Counted from the first letter of the stretch, positions 1 to 7,851 are shown. The stretch: DNA of 22,493 nt from JAGLTA01 sp034660735 (GCA_034660735.1 JAYEJQ010000019.1:1-22493), one strand, 5' to 3'. Notes: generated by a model not told the origin, from the letters alone. Translations and numbers: made by a program.

Positions 1-2
1 CG

Positions 3-3000
3 CCTTTAAACGATAACCAATTAGGCGTCTGCGCGGGCGCGCGAAAAATCTGCGGCGGAACAATGGGCTGGATAAACGATTATTCATCTATCCCTAATAA
101 TGAATATCCAACAGAAATATCCTGCGACGGATTGGACAACAATTGCGACGGCACCACAGATGAGGTATGCAACATAGACGGTGATAATTATTGCGATTGC
201 GGACAGACTTTTATTTATGGCTCGGATTTAACAGATATTTGTTCGGGCACTAATACTACAGATGCAGCTGCCGTAGCTAATACTTGCGATTGTAATGATA
301 CTAATATTAGCATTAATCCAGCGGCTGCAGAAATTTGCGATAACAGCATTGATGATGACTGTGATACAGACATTGATTGCGCTGATACTGACTGCATTGG
401 TGATCTTGCTTGCGTGGCAACTTGCTCTGACGGCACCACGGCTAATAATTGCTCAACAGCAACTGGGAAGCCCTGGTATTGCGATAATACGAGCAATTTA
501 GTTGAAAATTGCGCTATCTGTGGCTGCGCTGGTTCCTGGATCTGCGGACCTGCAGGCACTTTTTGCTGTGATGACCAATGCAATAGTTCTTGTTCTTCAA
601 TAGGTTGTACAGTCGCTTACGATCCAGACTGCGGCTGCCAGGATGGAGATGGTTGTTGCGGGATTGGGTGTGATAATACTGATGACAGTGATTGTCCATT
701 GATTTGTACTCCTGACGGGTGTAATGCTAATTGTCCTGCTGGTTGCACTGTTGCCCAAGATGGAGACTGCGGTTGTCAAGACAGTAATGGTTGTTGTGGA
801 ATAGGATGTGATAGTGGGAATGATAATGATTGCGCTCCAATCTGCACACCTAATGGCTGCAATGGCAATTGTCCAACAGGTTGCGGGCCTGCTGATGATC
901 CTGATTGTTCAGGAACTGGTTGTTGCGGAGATAATAACTGTGATACAGGAGAAGATTGTTTGACTTGTCCAAACGATTGTGGAGTATGTCCTAACAACAA
1001 TATAAAATTACTTACTAAATATTCCAATAAAGAAGTATTTTTAATTTCAGACAATGACTGGAAAAATGTTTTGCCTTTAGTTCCTGTTTCAATTTGGACA
1101 GAACCGGATGGAACTATTAATAAATATCCGGCTTTGGTTTATCATGATGAAAGCGGGGCCATTGATGTTGATTCCACGATTCATTTTATGCAATTATATC
1201 CGCCAAGCAATTTAACCACTATTGGTTCTATTCCAGTTAGTTTAACTAATCTTTTAGCCGCGGCGCAGCCATTAGGCGCGGGCATGGATGTGATTAATGA
1301 TGTGGATAATATAAGCACTTCTGACTACTTTTCCTATTGGTCTAATTATAATGATGTGGTTTATGTTCAGGATGATTATGAATTAGCGCTTTTAGCTTCA
1401 ACTTACGCGTCTTTGATTAACGCGCCTTTGGTGATTGAGGGAACAGGTAATGATACTGACGGAGTTTTTACAGGCAAAAACATTATTTGCGTTGGCAGTC
1501 CGCCAAGGAGCTGTGATGAGCAGTATAACTTGGATCAAATACAGGATAAGTATGTTCAGGTGGTTAATAGTGTTGATAGTAAGGATTTGAATAAGATTAT
1601 TGTGACTAATCCGAACGATTGGGTATATAGTGTTCCGCCAATCGGCATATTTAATACAGATAAAAGCGAAGATAGAATCCAGGAAGTTTTTAGCAAGCAC
1701 TCGTTATCTTCGCCATTTTTAGCCTCAGCTAAACACGAGCTAATTTTAACAGTAGACGGCTTTCCTAACAGGGATAGTTGCAATAATTCAAATCAAAATA
1801 TTAATTGCAGCGCTCTTAGAGATAAAATTAAACAAAAAGTTGAGTCATTAAATTTGTCTGGTATTGATATTAACAGAAAACATTCAGCATTAAATATTGT
1901 TTTATATGACAACGGCGAAATTAAACAGGTTCAAGACTCTTATTATGGCGCCTTTGCCTTTTTTATTAATAATAATAAAATAGTTTGGCTTAAGCAGGAT
2001 AAAATAGAAAAAATTGTAGTCCCAGGAGAATATAGCATAGAAGATGATTATACTTTAAAATCCTATGATATTTTAACAGAACAAACAGAAATTTTGTATT
2101 CATTTGGAAAAAATTCGCCTAGTGAAATGGCGATGCATGATAATAATATTGTATGGTCAGAAGAAGACATGGATACAGGAATATTCACAATTATATTATT
2201 TGATATTAATACTAAAACTACTCAAATAATATATTCTACTACTAATCAAATAATGGGCGCTGGCGGACAAGGATTATTAATAAATAATAATTATATTATT
2301 TGGAACGAGGAAATTTTTAACCCAATTACTTTTGAACAAACAAACATATTAAATGAATTTAATATTTCCACTACTGCCATAACCCAGTTGTATTCTACCA
2401 TTGGAAAAAATATGTATATTAATTTAACAGACAGTTTGTTGGCTTGGCAGGACATGGATTTTATGGCTGGCACTCAACAAATGTATTATATGAAATTTAG
2501 CGATCATAATAATATTGCTTTTCATAATCCAATAAATAATATTGTAGGTATGTCCCTTAACAGTGATATTATAGCCTGGAAAGAATGGGACACGGACCAT
2601 TATGTTTTCCATAAATATGATGTTATTACAGATGTTGTTACTAATAATGCGGTGTTATTGCCACAAAATTATTTTCCCAACGCGTTTATTCTTTATAATA
2701 ATAAAATATATATGTATGGTAGCGGCGCTAATGATAAAAATGTGATTGCTTATGATATTGATACCGGGCAAAAACAGGATATTACTGATCCAGCAACTGA
2801 TATAAATAATAAAGTTGGTTTAGCAATTCATTCCGACAGAATTATTTGGTCTGAGACCATAAAAAGAAATTATATGTTTAAAGACGGATATATTACTATA
2901 ATTGGAGGTCCAGAAGCTATTCCATATTTTAATGCTTCAGTAGCAGATAAGCAGATGTTTGCCAGCATTTATCACGGTAATTATTTTCCTGATTTAGCTT

Positions 3001-3626
3001 ATGGCAGAATAGTGGGATTAACCAGTTCTGACGCTTCAAGTTATATTAACAGAGCTATATTTTTTAATGATGTTCCAGCCAATAATAAGGTGGCTTTTTT
3101 CGCCTCTGAATCAAACGGTCGGACAAGTGGCACAAGCTGGTTAGATAATTATGCCTGTCCTATTTTTGGCAATTCTGGCTATACTGTTTCTGCTTGCGTG
3201 CGGCATTATGGGATTGATCTATATCCTTTTAATTCTTCTGAGGCGATATATTATGAAGATGCTGATTTTATTTATTATTATGATCATGGCAGTCTTGGCG
3301 GAATAAATATTTCTTATCAAGATTTGCCTTATATGAATAATATTTTTATTAATACTATGGCTTGTTCCACGGCTCAGATTAGCATGAAAAATTATAATTT
3401 TGCTTTAATGTCTATGAGAAAAGGCGCTATCGCTTATATGGGAGCCGTGCAAATTGCAAGCATTTATCCATCAACTGGCTTAGCTCACAGCGTTTATCAT
3501 GAAGATTTGCCAATAGGTTTTGCTTTTATTAAATATATATCAATGTTGCGGCAAGAAACGCTTCTTGGCGACCCGACTTTAAAAATCGGCAGAACATTAG
3601 TTAATCAGCCATTAATTTTAGAATAA
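3..3626 (+). CDS. Large secreted Cys-rich surface protein with C-terminal gingipain (C25)-like domain, 5'-partial
   Basis: The frame is open through the left edge, so the true start and any signal peptide lie outside; residues are counted from Met at 63. Residues ~18-36 hold a MopE-type metal-binding motif (DGLDNNCDG) and a weaker copy lies at ~90-106. Residues ~150-310 are Cys-rich repeats (CCGIGCD occurs twice), ending in a motif with CPNDC at ~303-307. Residues ~410-480 (DVVYVQDDYELALLAS) resemble a cell-wall-binding-repeat-2 type fold. Residues ~620-960 carry repeated NNNxIVW / YDI strands like a beta-propeller. The C-terminus resembles peptidase C25: His1075 in YYDHGSLGG, Cys1101 in NTMACSTAQ and the family-typical LGDPTL near the end. 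It is probably a cell-surface protease or adhesin. Protease activity is inferred from the His/Cys pair only. The next gene follows after 33 nt, likely in the same transcript. Confidence 0.8.
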   Translation, partial: PLNDNQLGVCAGARKICGGTMGWINDYSSIPNNEYPTEISCDGLDNNCDGTTDEVCNIDGDNYCDCGQTFIYGSDLTDICSGTNTTDAAAVANTCDCNDTNISINPAAAEICDNSIDDDCDTDIDCADTDCIGDLACVATCSDGTTANNCSTATGKPWYCDNTSNLVENCAICGCAGSWICGPAGTFCCDDQCNSSCSSIGCTVAYDPDCGCQDGDGCCGIGCDNTDDSDCPLICTPDGCNANCPAGCTVAQDGDCGCQDSNGCCGIGCDSGNDNDCAPICTPNGCNGNCPTGCGPADDPDCSGTGCCGDNNCDTGEDCLTCPNDCGVCPNNNIKLLTKYSNKEVFLISDNDWKNVLPLVPVSIWTEPDGTINKYPALVYHDESGAIDVDSTIHFMQLYPPSNLTTIGSIPVSLTNLLAAAQPLGAGMDVINDVDNISTSDYFSYWSNYNDVVYVQDDYELALLASTYASLINAPLVIEGTGNDTDGVFTGKNIICVGSPPRSCDEQYNLDQIQDKYVQVVNSVDSKDLNKIIVTNPNDWVYSVPPIGIFNTDKSEDRIQEVFSKHSLSSPFLASAKHELILTVDGFPNRDSCNNSNQNINCSALRDKIKQKVESLNLSGIDINRKHSALNIVLYDNGEIKQVQDSYYGAFAFFINNNKIVWLKQDKIEKIVVPGEYSIEDDYTLKSYDILTEQTEILYSFGKNSPSEMAMHDNNIVWSEEDMDTGIFTIILFDINTKTTQIIYSTTNQIMGAGGQGLLINNNYIIWNEEIFNPITFEQTNILNEFNISTTAITQLYSTIGKNMYINLTDSLLAWQDMDFMAGTQQMYYMKFSDHNNIAFHNPINNIVGMSLNSDIIAWKEWDTDHYVFHKYDVITDVVTNNAVLLPQNYFPNAFILYNNKIYMYGSGANDKNVIAYDIDTGQKQDITDPATDINNKVGLAIHSDRIIWSETIKRNYMFKDGYITIIGGPEAIPYFNASVADKQMFASIYHGNYFPDLAYGRIVGLTSSDASSYINRAIFFNDVPANNKVAFFASESNGRTSGTSWLDNYACPIFGNSGYTVSACVRHYGIDLYPFNSSEAIYYEDADFIYYYDHGSLGGINISYQDLPYMNNIFINTMACSTAQISMKNYNFALMSMRKGAIAYMGAVQIASIYPSTGLAHSVYHEDLPIGFAFIKYISMLRQETLLGDPTLKIGRTLVNQPLILE

Positions 3627-3659
3627 TTAATATTTACAATAAAGATAAACAATACACTT

Positions 3660-4565
3660 ATGAAGCATTTTATAACAACTATCCTCTTAACAGTTTTCCT
3701 CCTAAACATCAACATAAGTTTAGCGCAAACTAATGCAGACATAGATATTAAAATCAAAGTCAAAGACACTTTCCAAATCAACGACACCCTGAATTTTACT
3801 TATACCCTAACCTCAAATCAAGACACAGAAATAACCTATACTCCCTATATTTCCTGCGAGCAAGCGCCCCAGCCGTTTTTAGAAGAAAAGAAAATAAGTT
3901 TAAAAGCAAATATTCCATATCAAGACAAGTATTTAAGCATTAAAGTGGAAGATAATTTAGAGCCGCAAGCCTGCACCGCTTTTATCCAAATATCAAACCC
4001 AATAGAAAAGAAGATAGAAAAAGAATTTAAAATAGAAACAACGCCAAGTTTTCAGTTTAGTCTTCAATGTTGCAAAGATCAGTCCTGCGCGGAAAAAACC
4101 AAAGTATTTGTTTTAGACAGCACTATTTATTTAGATTACACTTCAGAAATAGATAGTCTGGAAATATCTGCTAATTTAATTTATCCGGATAAAAAAGCAA
4201 AACAAATTACTTTGCCAACATCAATCAAAGCGGAACAAGTGGGGAATTATGAATTAGAAGTGATAGCTAAAAAAGACGGCTACAAGACCGTAGCTAAGAA
4301 AGATATGTTTGGGATTATCGGCGAACAAGTTAAAATCAAATCAGCTTCAATCTGCAACGCGGACGGCGTTTGCTCCGGTCAGGAAAACGAGCAAAATTGC
4401 CCCCAGGATTGCGTAAAAGTTAAACAAACAATTGACAAAAGCAACCTAAAAATAATTATTTTAATAATCGCGGTAGTAATAATTATAGGCATTATAATAG
4501 CGGTTTATTGGTTTTTGGCGAGGAAAAAAGAATTTAAAGGTCAGCAGGATAAAAATAATTATTAA
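3660..4565 (+). CDS. Secreted, C-terminally membrane-anchored protein with Cys motif; function unknown
   Basis: 301 aa. Residues 1-22 form a typical signal peptide (short basic start, hydrophobic core, SLA before QT). Residues ~25-225 look like beta-rich extracellular domains with scattered Cys pairs (C137 and C138). Residues 232-251 carry a C-x3-DGxC-x2-G-xE...CPQDC motif that also occurs in the preceding protein. Residues ~263-287 are one strongly hydrophobic transmembrane helix followed by a basic cytoplasmic tail (RKKEFK). This gives an N-out, single-pass surface protein. It follows the large surface protein by 33 nt with no terminator between them, so co-transcription is likely. It could be an anchor or partner of that protein. 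No enzymatic motif is visible. Confidence 0.75.
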   Translation: MKHFITTILLTVFLLNINISLAQTNADIDIKIKVKDTFQINDTLNFTYTLTSNQDTEITYTPYISCEQAPQPFLEEKKISLKANIPYQDKYLSIKVEDNLEPQACTAFIQISNPIEKKIEKEFKIETTPSFQFSLQCCKDQSCAEKTKVFVLDSTIYLDYTSEIDSLEISANLIYPDKKAKQITLPTSIKAEQVGNYELEVIAKKDGYKTVAKKDMFGIIGEQVKIKSASICNADGVCSGQENEQNCPQDCVKVKQTIDKSNLKIIILIIAVVIIIGIIIAVYWFLARKKEFKGQQDKNNY

Positions 4566-4578
4566 AATATTTTTATAC

Positions 4579-4606
4579 TTGACATGTATAAGTTCGCTCA
4601 CATATT
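4579..4606 (+). promoter_or_regulatory. Possible sigma70-type promoter upstream of the IS remnant
   Basis: TTGACA at 4579-4584 followed after 16 nt by CATATT (4/6 match to TATAAT). It lies directly after the surface-protein pair. No intact gene starts behind it, so it may be a relic of the insertion element or chance in AT-rich DNA. Confidence 0.25.
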
Positions 4607-4640
4607 GGAATCCAAATAACAAAAATGTATGCAGATAGGA

Positions 4641-4813
4641 TTTCAATATAAGCATTGCAAAGGTTTTGCAAGATTATATAATTACGGATTAAAACATTTT
4701 AATCCTAATAAATTGAAAGATATCATTGGAGTTTAAATTTAACTTCGCCTGTGGATTATTTATTAAATAACAATATGGTTTCCAATATGAGGCGGACTAA
4801 TATAAACTATTGA
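4641..4813 (+). pseudogene. 3' remnant of an IS transposase (DDE integrase type, IS481-like)
   Basis: No ATG-started frame of useful size exists here, but one frame from 4721 to the TGA at 4811-4813 reads YHWSLNLTSPVDYLLNN and then SNMRRTNINY. This matches the usual C-terminus of rve/DDE transposases (RxHxSLNxLTPxxYL ... SxMxxT). About 80 nt further upstream another frame reads FARLYNYGL, like the YNYxRxH segment that normally precedes it, so at least one frameshift separates the two. Everything 5' of this is lost. The 307-bp gap between the surface gene and rpsF is thus partly an insertion-sequence scar. The family call rests on motif memory and is moderately sure. Confidence 0.55.
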
Positions 4814-4837
4814 CATATTTTTGTTTTGTCATAAGAT
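4810..4837 (+). promoter_or_regulatory. Promoter of the rpsF-ssb-rpsR operon
   Basis: TTGACA at 4810-4815, a 16-nt spacer, then TAAGAT at 4832-4837, with rpsF starting 35 nt after the -10 box. The -35 box overlaps the stop codon of the transposase remnant. No other good sigma70-like site was seen before rpsF. Confidence 0.55.
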
Positions 4838-4872
4838 AAAGAAAAATAGGGAAAATTAAGCAAAAATAAATT

Positions 4873-5379
4873 ATGAATTACGAAATATTATATATTGCGC
4901 CTAATAAATATTCTGAAACGGAGATTAAAACCGTTGACGCAAAAATCGCTTCTATCTTAACAGACAACAAGGCGGCTATCGTAGAAATTGATCATTGGGG
5001 TAAAAAAAAATTAGCGTATCCGATCAAGCATTATGATTATGGATATTATACATTAATAATTTTTTCAGCCGCGGATGACATTATTGCTAAAATTACTGAG
5101 AAATTAAACTTAAATCAGGATGTCATAAGATTTCAGATAGTTAAAGAAGTAAAAAAATCGCCTATAATTAAAGGCAAGAAAAAAATAAAGACTACTAAGG
5201 CGTCAAGCAGTGAAATAACCGAAAAAATAAAAGACTATATAAAAATAGACGAACAGAAAAAAAGCGAAAATAAAGACAAAAAAATTGAGACGGAAAGAAA
5301 AAACAACGATAAGCATAGCAAAATAAAAATTGACGGTTTAGATAAAAAATTAGACGAATTATTAGAAGAGACCTTGTAA
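4873..5379 (+). CDS. rpsF: 30S ribosomal protein bS6 with long charged C-terminal tail
   Basis: 168 aa. Residues ~1-95 follow the bS6 fold: MNYEILYIAPNKYSE start, the conserved WGKKKLAYPI segment and YGYYTLIIF strand, then LNLNQDVIRF. bS6 binds 16S rRNA in the small-subunit platform together with bS18. Typical bS6 is about 95-135 aa; here residues ~100-168 add a Lys/Glu-rich, probably disordered extension. It is the first gene of rpsF-ssb-rpsR, the usual bacterial order. No strong Shine-Dalgarno is seen before the ATG (AAGCAAAAATAAATT). Confidence 0.95.
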   Translation: MNYEILYIAPNKYSETEIKTVDAKIASILTDNKAAIVEIDHWGKKKLAYPIKHYDYGYYTLIIFSAADDIIAKITEKLNLNQDVIRFQIVKEVKKSPIIKGKKKIKTTKASSSEITEKIKDYIKIDEQKKSENKDKKIETERKNNDKHSKIKIDGLDKKLDELLEETL

Positions 5380-5390
5380 TATTTATTGTC

Positions 5391-5454
5391 GTTTGCGATG
5401 AATTAAACGAGTGAAACTGGAGAGTTGCGACCCAGTAATGAAAGCGGAGCAAAC
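5391..5454 (+). promoter_or_regulatory. Possible structured RNA element between rpsF and ssb
   Basis: The 127-nt spacer is longer and less AT-rich than the other gaps in this operon. GTTTGC at 5391-5396 pairs with GCAAAC at 5449-5454, and inside it ACTGG at 5416-5420 pairs with CCAGT at 5432-5436. The nested hairpins could be an mRNA regulatory or processing site. No known family was recognised. Confidence 0.3.
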
Positions 5455-5506
5455 TTCACAATTTTATTGATAGACAAAATTATAAGTTTTTTAAAGCGAT
5501 AAATTT

Positions 5507-6016
5507 ATGGATTTAAATAAAGTGATGCTAATCGGAAATGTTACTAGAGATCCAGAATTAAAAACAATACCTTCTGGACAGCAGGTCGCGTCGTTCAGCA
5601 TAGCAACAAATCTTACATGGGTAGATAAAAATAGCGGCCAAAAACAGTCAAAAGCTGAATTTCATAATATTGTCGTATGGAGGAAACTTGCCGAAATTTG
5701 CGGTCAATATTTAAAAAAGGGATCTAAAATTTATATTGAAGGTCGCTTGCAGACAAGAGACTGGGTTGGACAAGACGGAGTAAAAAGGTACCGAACAGAA
5801 ATCGTAGGCGATAATATGATTATGCTTGGCGGCGGCGGAAACAGTTCTCCACAATTCCGTCCCAATCAGCAAAATAGCGCGCCAACAGCTCAAACTAAAG
5901 AAGAGATACCAACAATCCAGCAAGAAGACGATACAGATAACGGGCAGGAAAATCCTTCAAATCCTTCAAAGCCTTCAGACGACGAAGAGATAAATGTAGA
6001 AGAAATACCTTTTTAA
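5507..6016 (+). CDS. ssb: Single-stranded DNA-binding protein
   Basis: 169 aa. Residues ~1-110 are the SSB OB-fold: MDLNKVMLIGNVTRDPELK start, VASFSIATN, EFHNIVVW and KKGSKIYIEGRLQTRDW. Residues ~110-155 are a Gln/Asn/Ser-rich flexible linker, and the protein ends in an acidic tail closing with EEIPF, the tip that recruits repair and replication partners. It coats ssDNA in replication and repair. Length and layout are those of ordinary bacterial SSB. It lies between rpsF and rpsR, the common bacterial arrangement. Confidence 0.96.
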   Translation: MDLNKVMLIGNVTRDPELKTIPSGQQVASFSIATNLTWVDKNSGQKQSKAEFHNIVVWRKLAEICGQYLKKGSKIYIEGRLQTRDWVGQDGVKRYRTEIVGDNMIMLGGGGNSSPQFRPNQQNSAPTAQTKEEIPTIQQEDDTDNGQENPSNPSKPSDDEEINVEEIPF

Positions 6017-6082
6017 TTAAAAATAAAATTTTGGCGATTTTTTATTTTCTAATTGCATTAAGTTACGAAATTACAATAAAAA

Positions 6083-6110
6083 AAGATTTTTAAAAATCAT
6101 CAAAATCTTA
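6083..6110 (+). promoter_or_regulatory. Overlapping inverted repeats before rpsR
   Basis: GATTTTTAAAAATC (6085-6098) is a perfect palindrome, and AAGATTTT (6083-6090) can instead pair with AAAATCTT (6103-6110), which ends 4 nt before the rpsR ATG. The two pairings exclude each other, so they could act as a translational switch. The sequence is pure A/T-rich, so chance is a real alternative. Confidence 0.25.
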
Positions 6111-6114
6111 AATT

Positions 6115-6345
6115 ATGAATACAAAAAATAAAAATTCGCAGCAAAAAAGTTATTGCTATTTCTGCGTTAACAACATTAAAGAAATTGATTATAAGCAGTC
6201 TGAAATTTTAAGACGTTTTACGTCTTCATACGCCAAAATTAGACCGAGGCGGAAAAGCCATGTCTGTTCCAAACACCAAAGGCAGTTGTCGCGGGCAATT
6301 AAGCGCGCTCGCATTATGGCTTTGCTTCCGTTTATGGTTAGATAA
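6115..6345 (+). CDS. rpsR: 30S ribosomal protein bS18
   Basis: 76 aa, the normal length. It shows the bS18 core: IDYKQSEILRRFTSSYAKI then RPRR, then SKHQRQLSRAIKRARIMALL near the C-terminus. Cys14 and Cys17 (CYFC) with Cys51 and His54 (CSKH) make a zinc-ribbon-like C+ form. bS18 pairs with bS6 in the platform of the small subunit. It is the last gene of the operon; no rplI follows and a terminator starts 30 nt after the stop. Confidence 0.96.
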   Translation: MNTKNKNSQQKSYCYFCVNNIKEIDYKQSEILRRFTSSYAKIRPRRKSHVCSKHQRQLSRAIKRARIMALLPFMVR

Positions 6346-6375
6346 AATATTTTAAAATTTAAAAAAATAAAAAAT

Positions 6376-6405
6376 CGCCCATTAAGTGCTATGGGCGTTT
6401 TTTTT
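6376..6405 (+). terminator. Rho-independent terminator of rpsF-ssb-rpsR
   Basis: CGCCCAT (6376-6382), an 8-nt loop, ATGGGCG (6391-6397), then eight T (6398-6405). Confidence 0.93.
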
Positions 6406-6477
6406 ATGGATTTTTTCGCGTTTTTTACTATTCTACATTAAATTTAAATAGCCTTATGGTTCAGTATAATTAGAGGA

Positions 6478-6660
6478 CTAATTTTTTATCGGGATAAATT
6501 CCGCAATATCATTAATGTCCGCATAAGTTATGTAGTAAAAATGTCCGTTCAGTAATAGGATTACCGCATCAACTACCGCCTCCTCACAAAGACAATGCAA
6601 TGAAACTCCTCGCAAAAATCTTCGTAATTTAAAGCATACAATGTTTCGTATATCTGATAT
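6478..6660 (-). pseudogene. Decayed or very small minus-strand reading frame, unknown
   Basis: The 379-bp stretch between rpsR and the peptidase gene holds, after the terminator, a 60-codon minus-strand frame open from 6660 to a TAG at 6478-6480. It has no ATG; only TTG starts are available. Its end reads AVVDAVILLLNGHFYYITYA and then DINDIAEFIPIKN, which looks protein-like. The preceding CFKLRRFLRG part is less convincing, and an overlapping frame (GKYQIYETLYALNYEDFCEE) also looks protein-like. A frameshifted gene remnant is the most likely reading. No family was recognised. Confidence 0.35.
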
Positions 6661-6672
6661 TTACCAAAACTC

Positions 6673-6715
6673 TTTCTTTTTCTAAGAGTGATTAGGAGTG
6701 AATTGGAAAAAGAAA
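6673..6715 (-). other. Inverted repeat 3' of the peptidase E gene
   Basis: TTTCTTTTTC (6673-6682) and GAAAAAGAAA (6706-6715) form a 10-bp stem starting 9 nt after the stop of the minus-strand peptidase gene. It lacks a clear T-run on the minus strand, so it may be an mRNA 3' hairpin and not a classical terminator. Confidence 0.3.
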
Positions 6716-6724
6716 AACACCTTA

Positions 6725-7387
6725 TTATTTCTTGTTCAAAACAAACCAATCTCCTTCACTAATTACTTCAATTTTATTATCAACAATTTTTAATGCAGAT
6801 TCATCGTCAAGTACATAAATTGGCATAGTTATATTTTTAGCAATTTTTTCTATATTTTCTCTTTTTAATTTTTTAAAATACTCTAAATTTAAGTGTGGTA
6901 AAAAGTAAAAATCTACAAAATTTAACCCACTCATTTTTTCAGTTTCAAGTCTATCTTTTTCATACACTTGTTGAAATAGTTTTAAATTTAAATCAGGATT
7001 AGTAACCATACTTCCAGCGCTTGCGCCAACATAAACTTTATTTTTTAATAATTCAGATAGTTCGTTTATTAACCCAGTTTTATTTAACCACCTCATTAGA
7101 TAATAAACATTCCCTCCTTCAAAAAATAAAACATCGGCTCTTTCAAAACTTGGTTTCCAAATTTTTTTATCAACTGCTGAAATATCTGTAATTTCAATAG
7201 ATTTAAAGTTTTGTTTTTTTAAATTCATAAGATCGGTAATAAACCAATCTTTATCTCCAACTTCAATATTACTTGCAGTTGGCACAAAAACTACAATAGT
7301 TTCTTCTGGTTTTTTGCCAGTTAAATCAAACAAAGCATTTGCTATTGAATTGTTTGTAAGACCACCCGATGTTAAAAGTAATTTCAT
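6725..7387 (-). CDS. Peptidase E-like serine peptidase (family S51)
   Basis: 220 aa, close to the ~230 aa of E. coli PepE. The S51 nucleophile elbow is visible as GASAGSMV with Ser123; the EGGN motif lies at 90-93 and a conserved PHLN with His165 supplies the presumed base. The N-terminus MKLLLTSGGL is typical of the family. PepE cleaves N-terminal Asp dipeptides in the cytoplasm; other S51 members are cyanophycinase-like, so the substrate is not certain. It is transcribed alone on the minus strand, downstream of the tRNA pair. The start codon is the only reasonable ATG; no clear Shine-Dalgarno precedes it. Confidence 0.85.
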   Translation of the reverse strand: MKLLLTSGGLTNNSIANALFDLTGKKPEETIVVFVPTASNIEVGDKDWFITDLMNLKKQNFKSIEITDISAVDKKIWKPSFERADVLFFEGGNVYYLMRWLNKTGLINELSELLKNKVYVGASAGSMVTNPDLNLKLFQQVYEKDRLETEKMSGLNFVDFYFLPHLNLEYFKKLKRENIEKIAKNITMPIYVLDDESALKIVDNKIEVISEGDWFVLNKK

Positions 7388-7545
7388 GATATTTAAGCTT
7401 AGAATTAAAAGTTTATAAAATTATTCATTTTAGAGCAATAGCGGAGAAATTCCTTTTATTTCCCTTATTATAAAAAAAATTAAATTTTTATTCCTTATTT
7501 TAAAAATCTCTCTGCAAATCATTAAATTGTTTAAAAAATGGTTAC

Positions 7546-7570
7546 ACATAACAAGTTATACAAGTTATGT
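7546..7570. promoter_or_regulatory. Operator-like repeat upstream of the peptidase gene
   Basis: ACATAAC (7546-7552) and GTTATGT (7564-7570) form an inverted repeat, and the centre is a tandem CAAGTTATA/CAAGTTATG (7552-7560, 7561-7569). It lies in the 259-bp gap between the tRNA genes and the peptidase gene, which otherwise shows only AT-rich sequence. Confidence 0.3.
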
Positions 7571-7646
7571 CTGAATTTAGTTAAAATTTAAATAAAAATA
7601 AACAATTATTTATAATAAATATGTAATCAATAATTTATCCACAATG

Positions 7647-7717
7647 CTCGGGGACAGGGAGTTGAACCCCGATTTACAGGACCAAAACCTGCCGTCCTAC
7701 CATTAGACGATCCCCGA
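7647..7717 (-). tRNA. tRNA-Gln (UUG)
   Basis: 71 nt. Acceptor arms TCGGGGA (5' side, ending at 7717) and TCCCCGA pair fully; the D-arm is GTC-TAATGGTAG-GAC; anticodon stem GCAGG/CCTGT encloses loop TTTTGGT with anticodon TTG; the T-arm has loop TTCAACT. The discriminator base is G and CCA is not encoded. It lies 21 nt downstream of the second tRNA-Gln and shares its D-arm. Confidence 0.95.
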
Positions 7718-7738
7718 GCGTTATAGATAAATTTTTTG

Positions 7739-7809
7739 TTCCGAGGCAGGGATTTGAACCCCGATTAACTGGACCAGAACCAGCCGTCCTACCATTAGAC
7801 GACCTCGGA
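7739..7809 (-). tRNA. tRNA-Gln (CUG)
   Basis: 71 nt. Acceptor arms TCCGAGG and CCTCGGA pair fully; the D-arm GTC-TAATGGTAG-GAC is identical to that of the neighbour; anticodon stem GCTGG/CCAGT encloses loop TTCTGGT with anticodon CTG; the T-loop is TTCAAAT. The discriminator base is A and CCA is not encoded. It is the first gene of a tandem tRNA-Gln pair. Confidence 0.95.
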
Positions 7810-7822
7810 AAGAATAATATCA

Positions 7823-7851
7823 ATTTTAACCTACTTTTTTGTGAATTGCAA
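7823..7851 (-). promoter_or_regulatory. Promoter of the tRNA-Gln pair
   Basis: On the minus strand TTGCAA (7846-7851), a 17-nt spacer, then TAAAAT (7823-7828). Transcription would start near 7816, about 7 nt before the first tRNA. Confidence 0.55.

Noticed and set aside
570..990. Repeated Cys-rich units as a possible CRISPR or DNA repeat array
   Set aside because: The repeats follow the protein frame, differ in length and sequence and have no spacers.
215..1054. Several minus-strand open frames opposite the Cys-rich region
   Set aside because: They are shadows of a low-complexity Cys/Asp/Gly-rich coding region and show no protein-like features.
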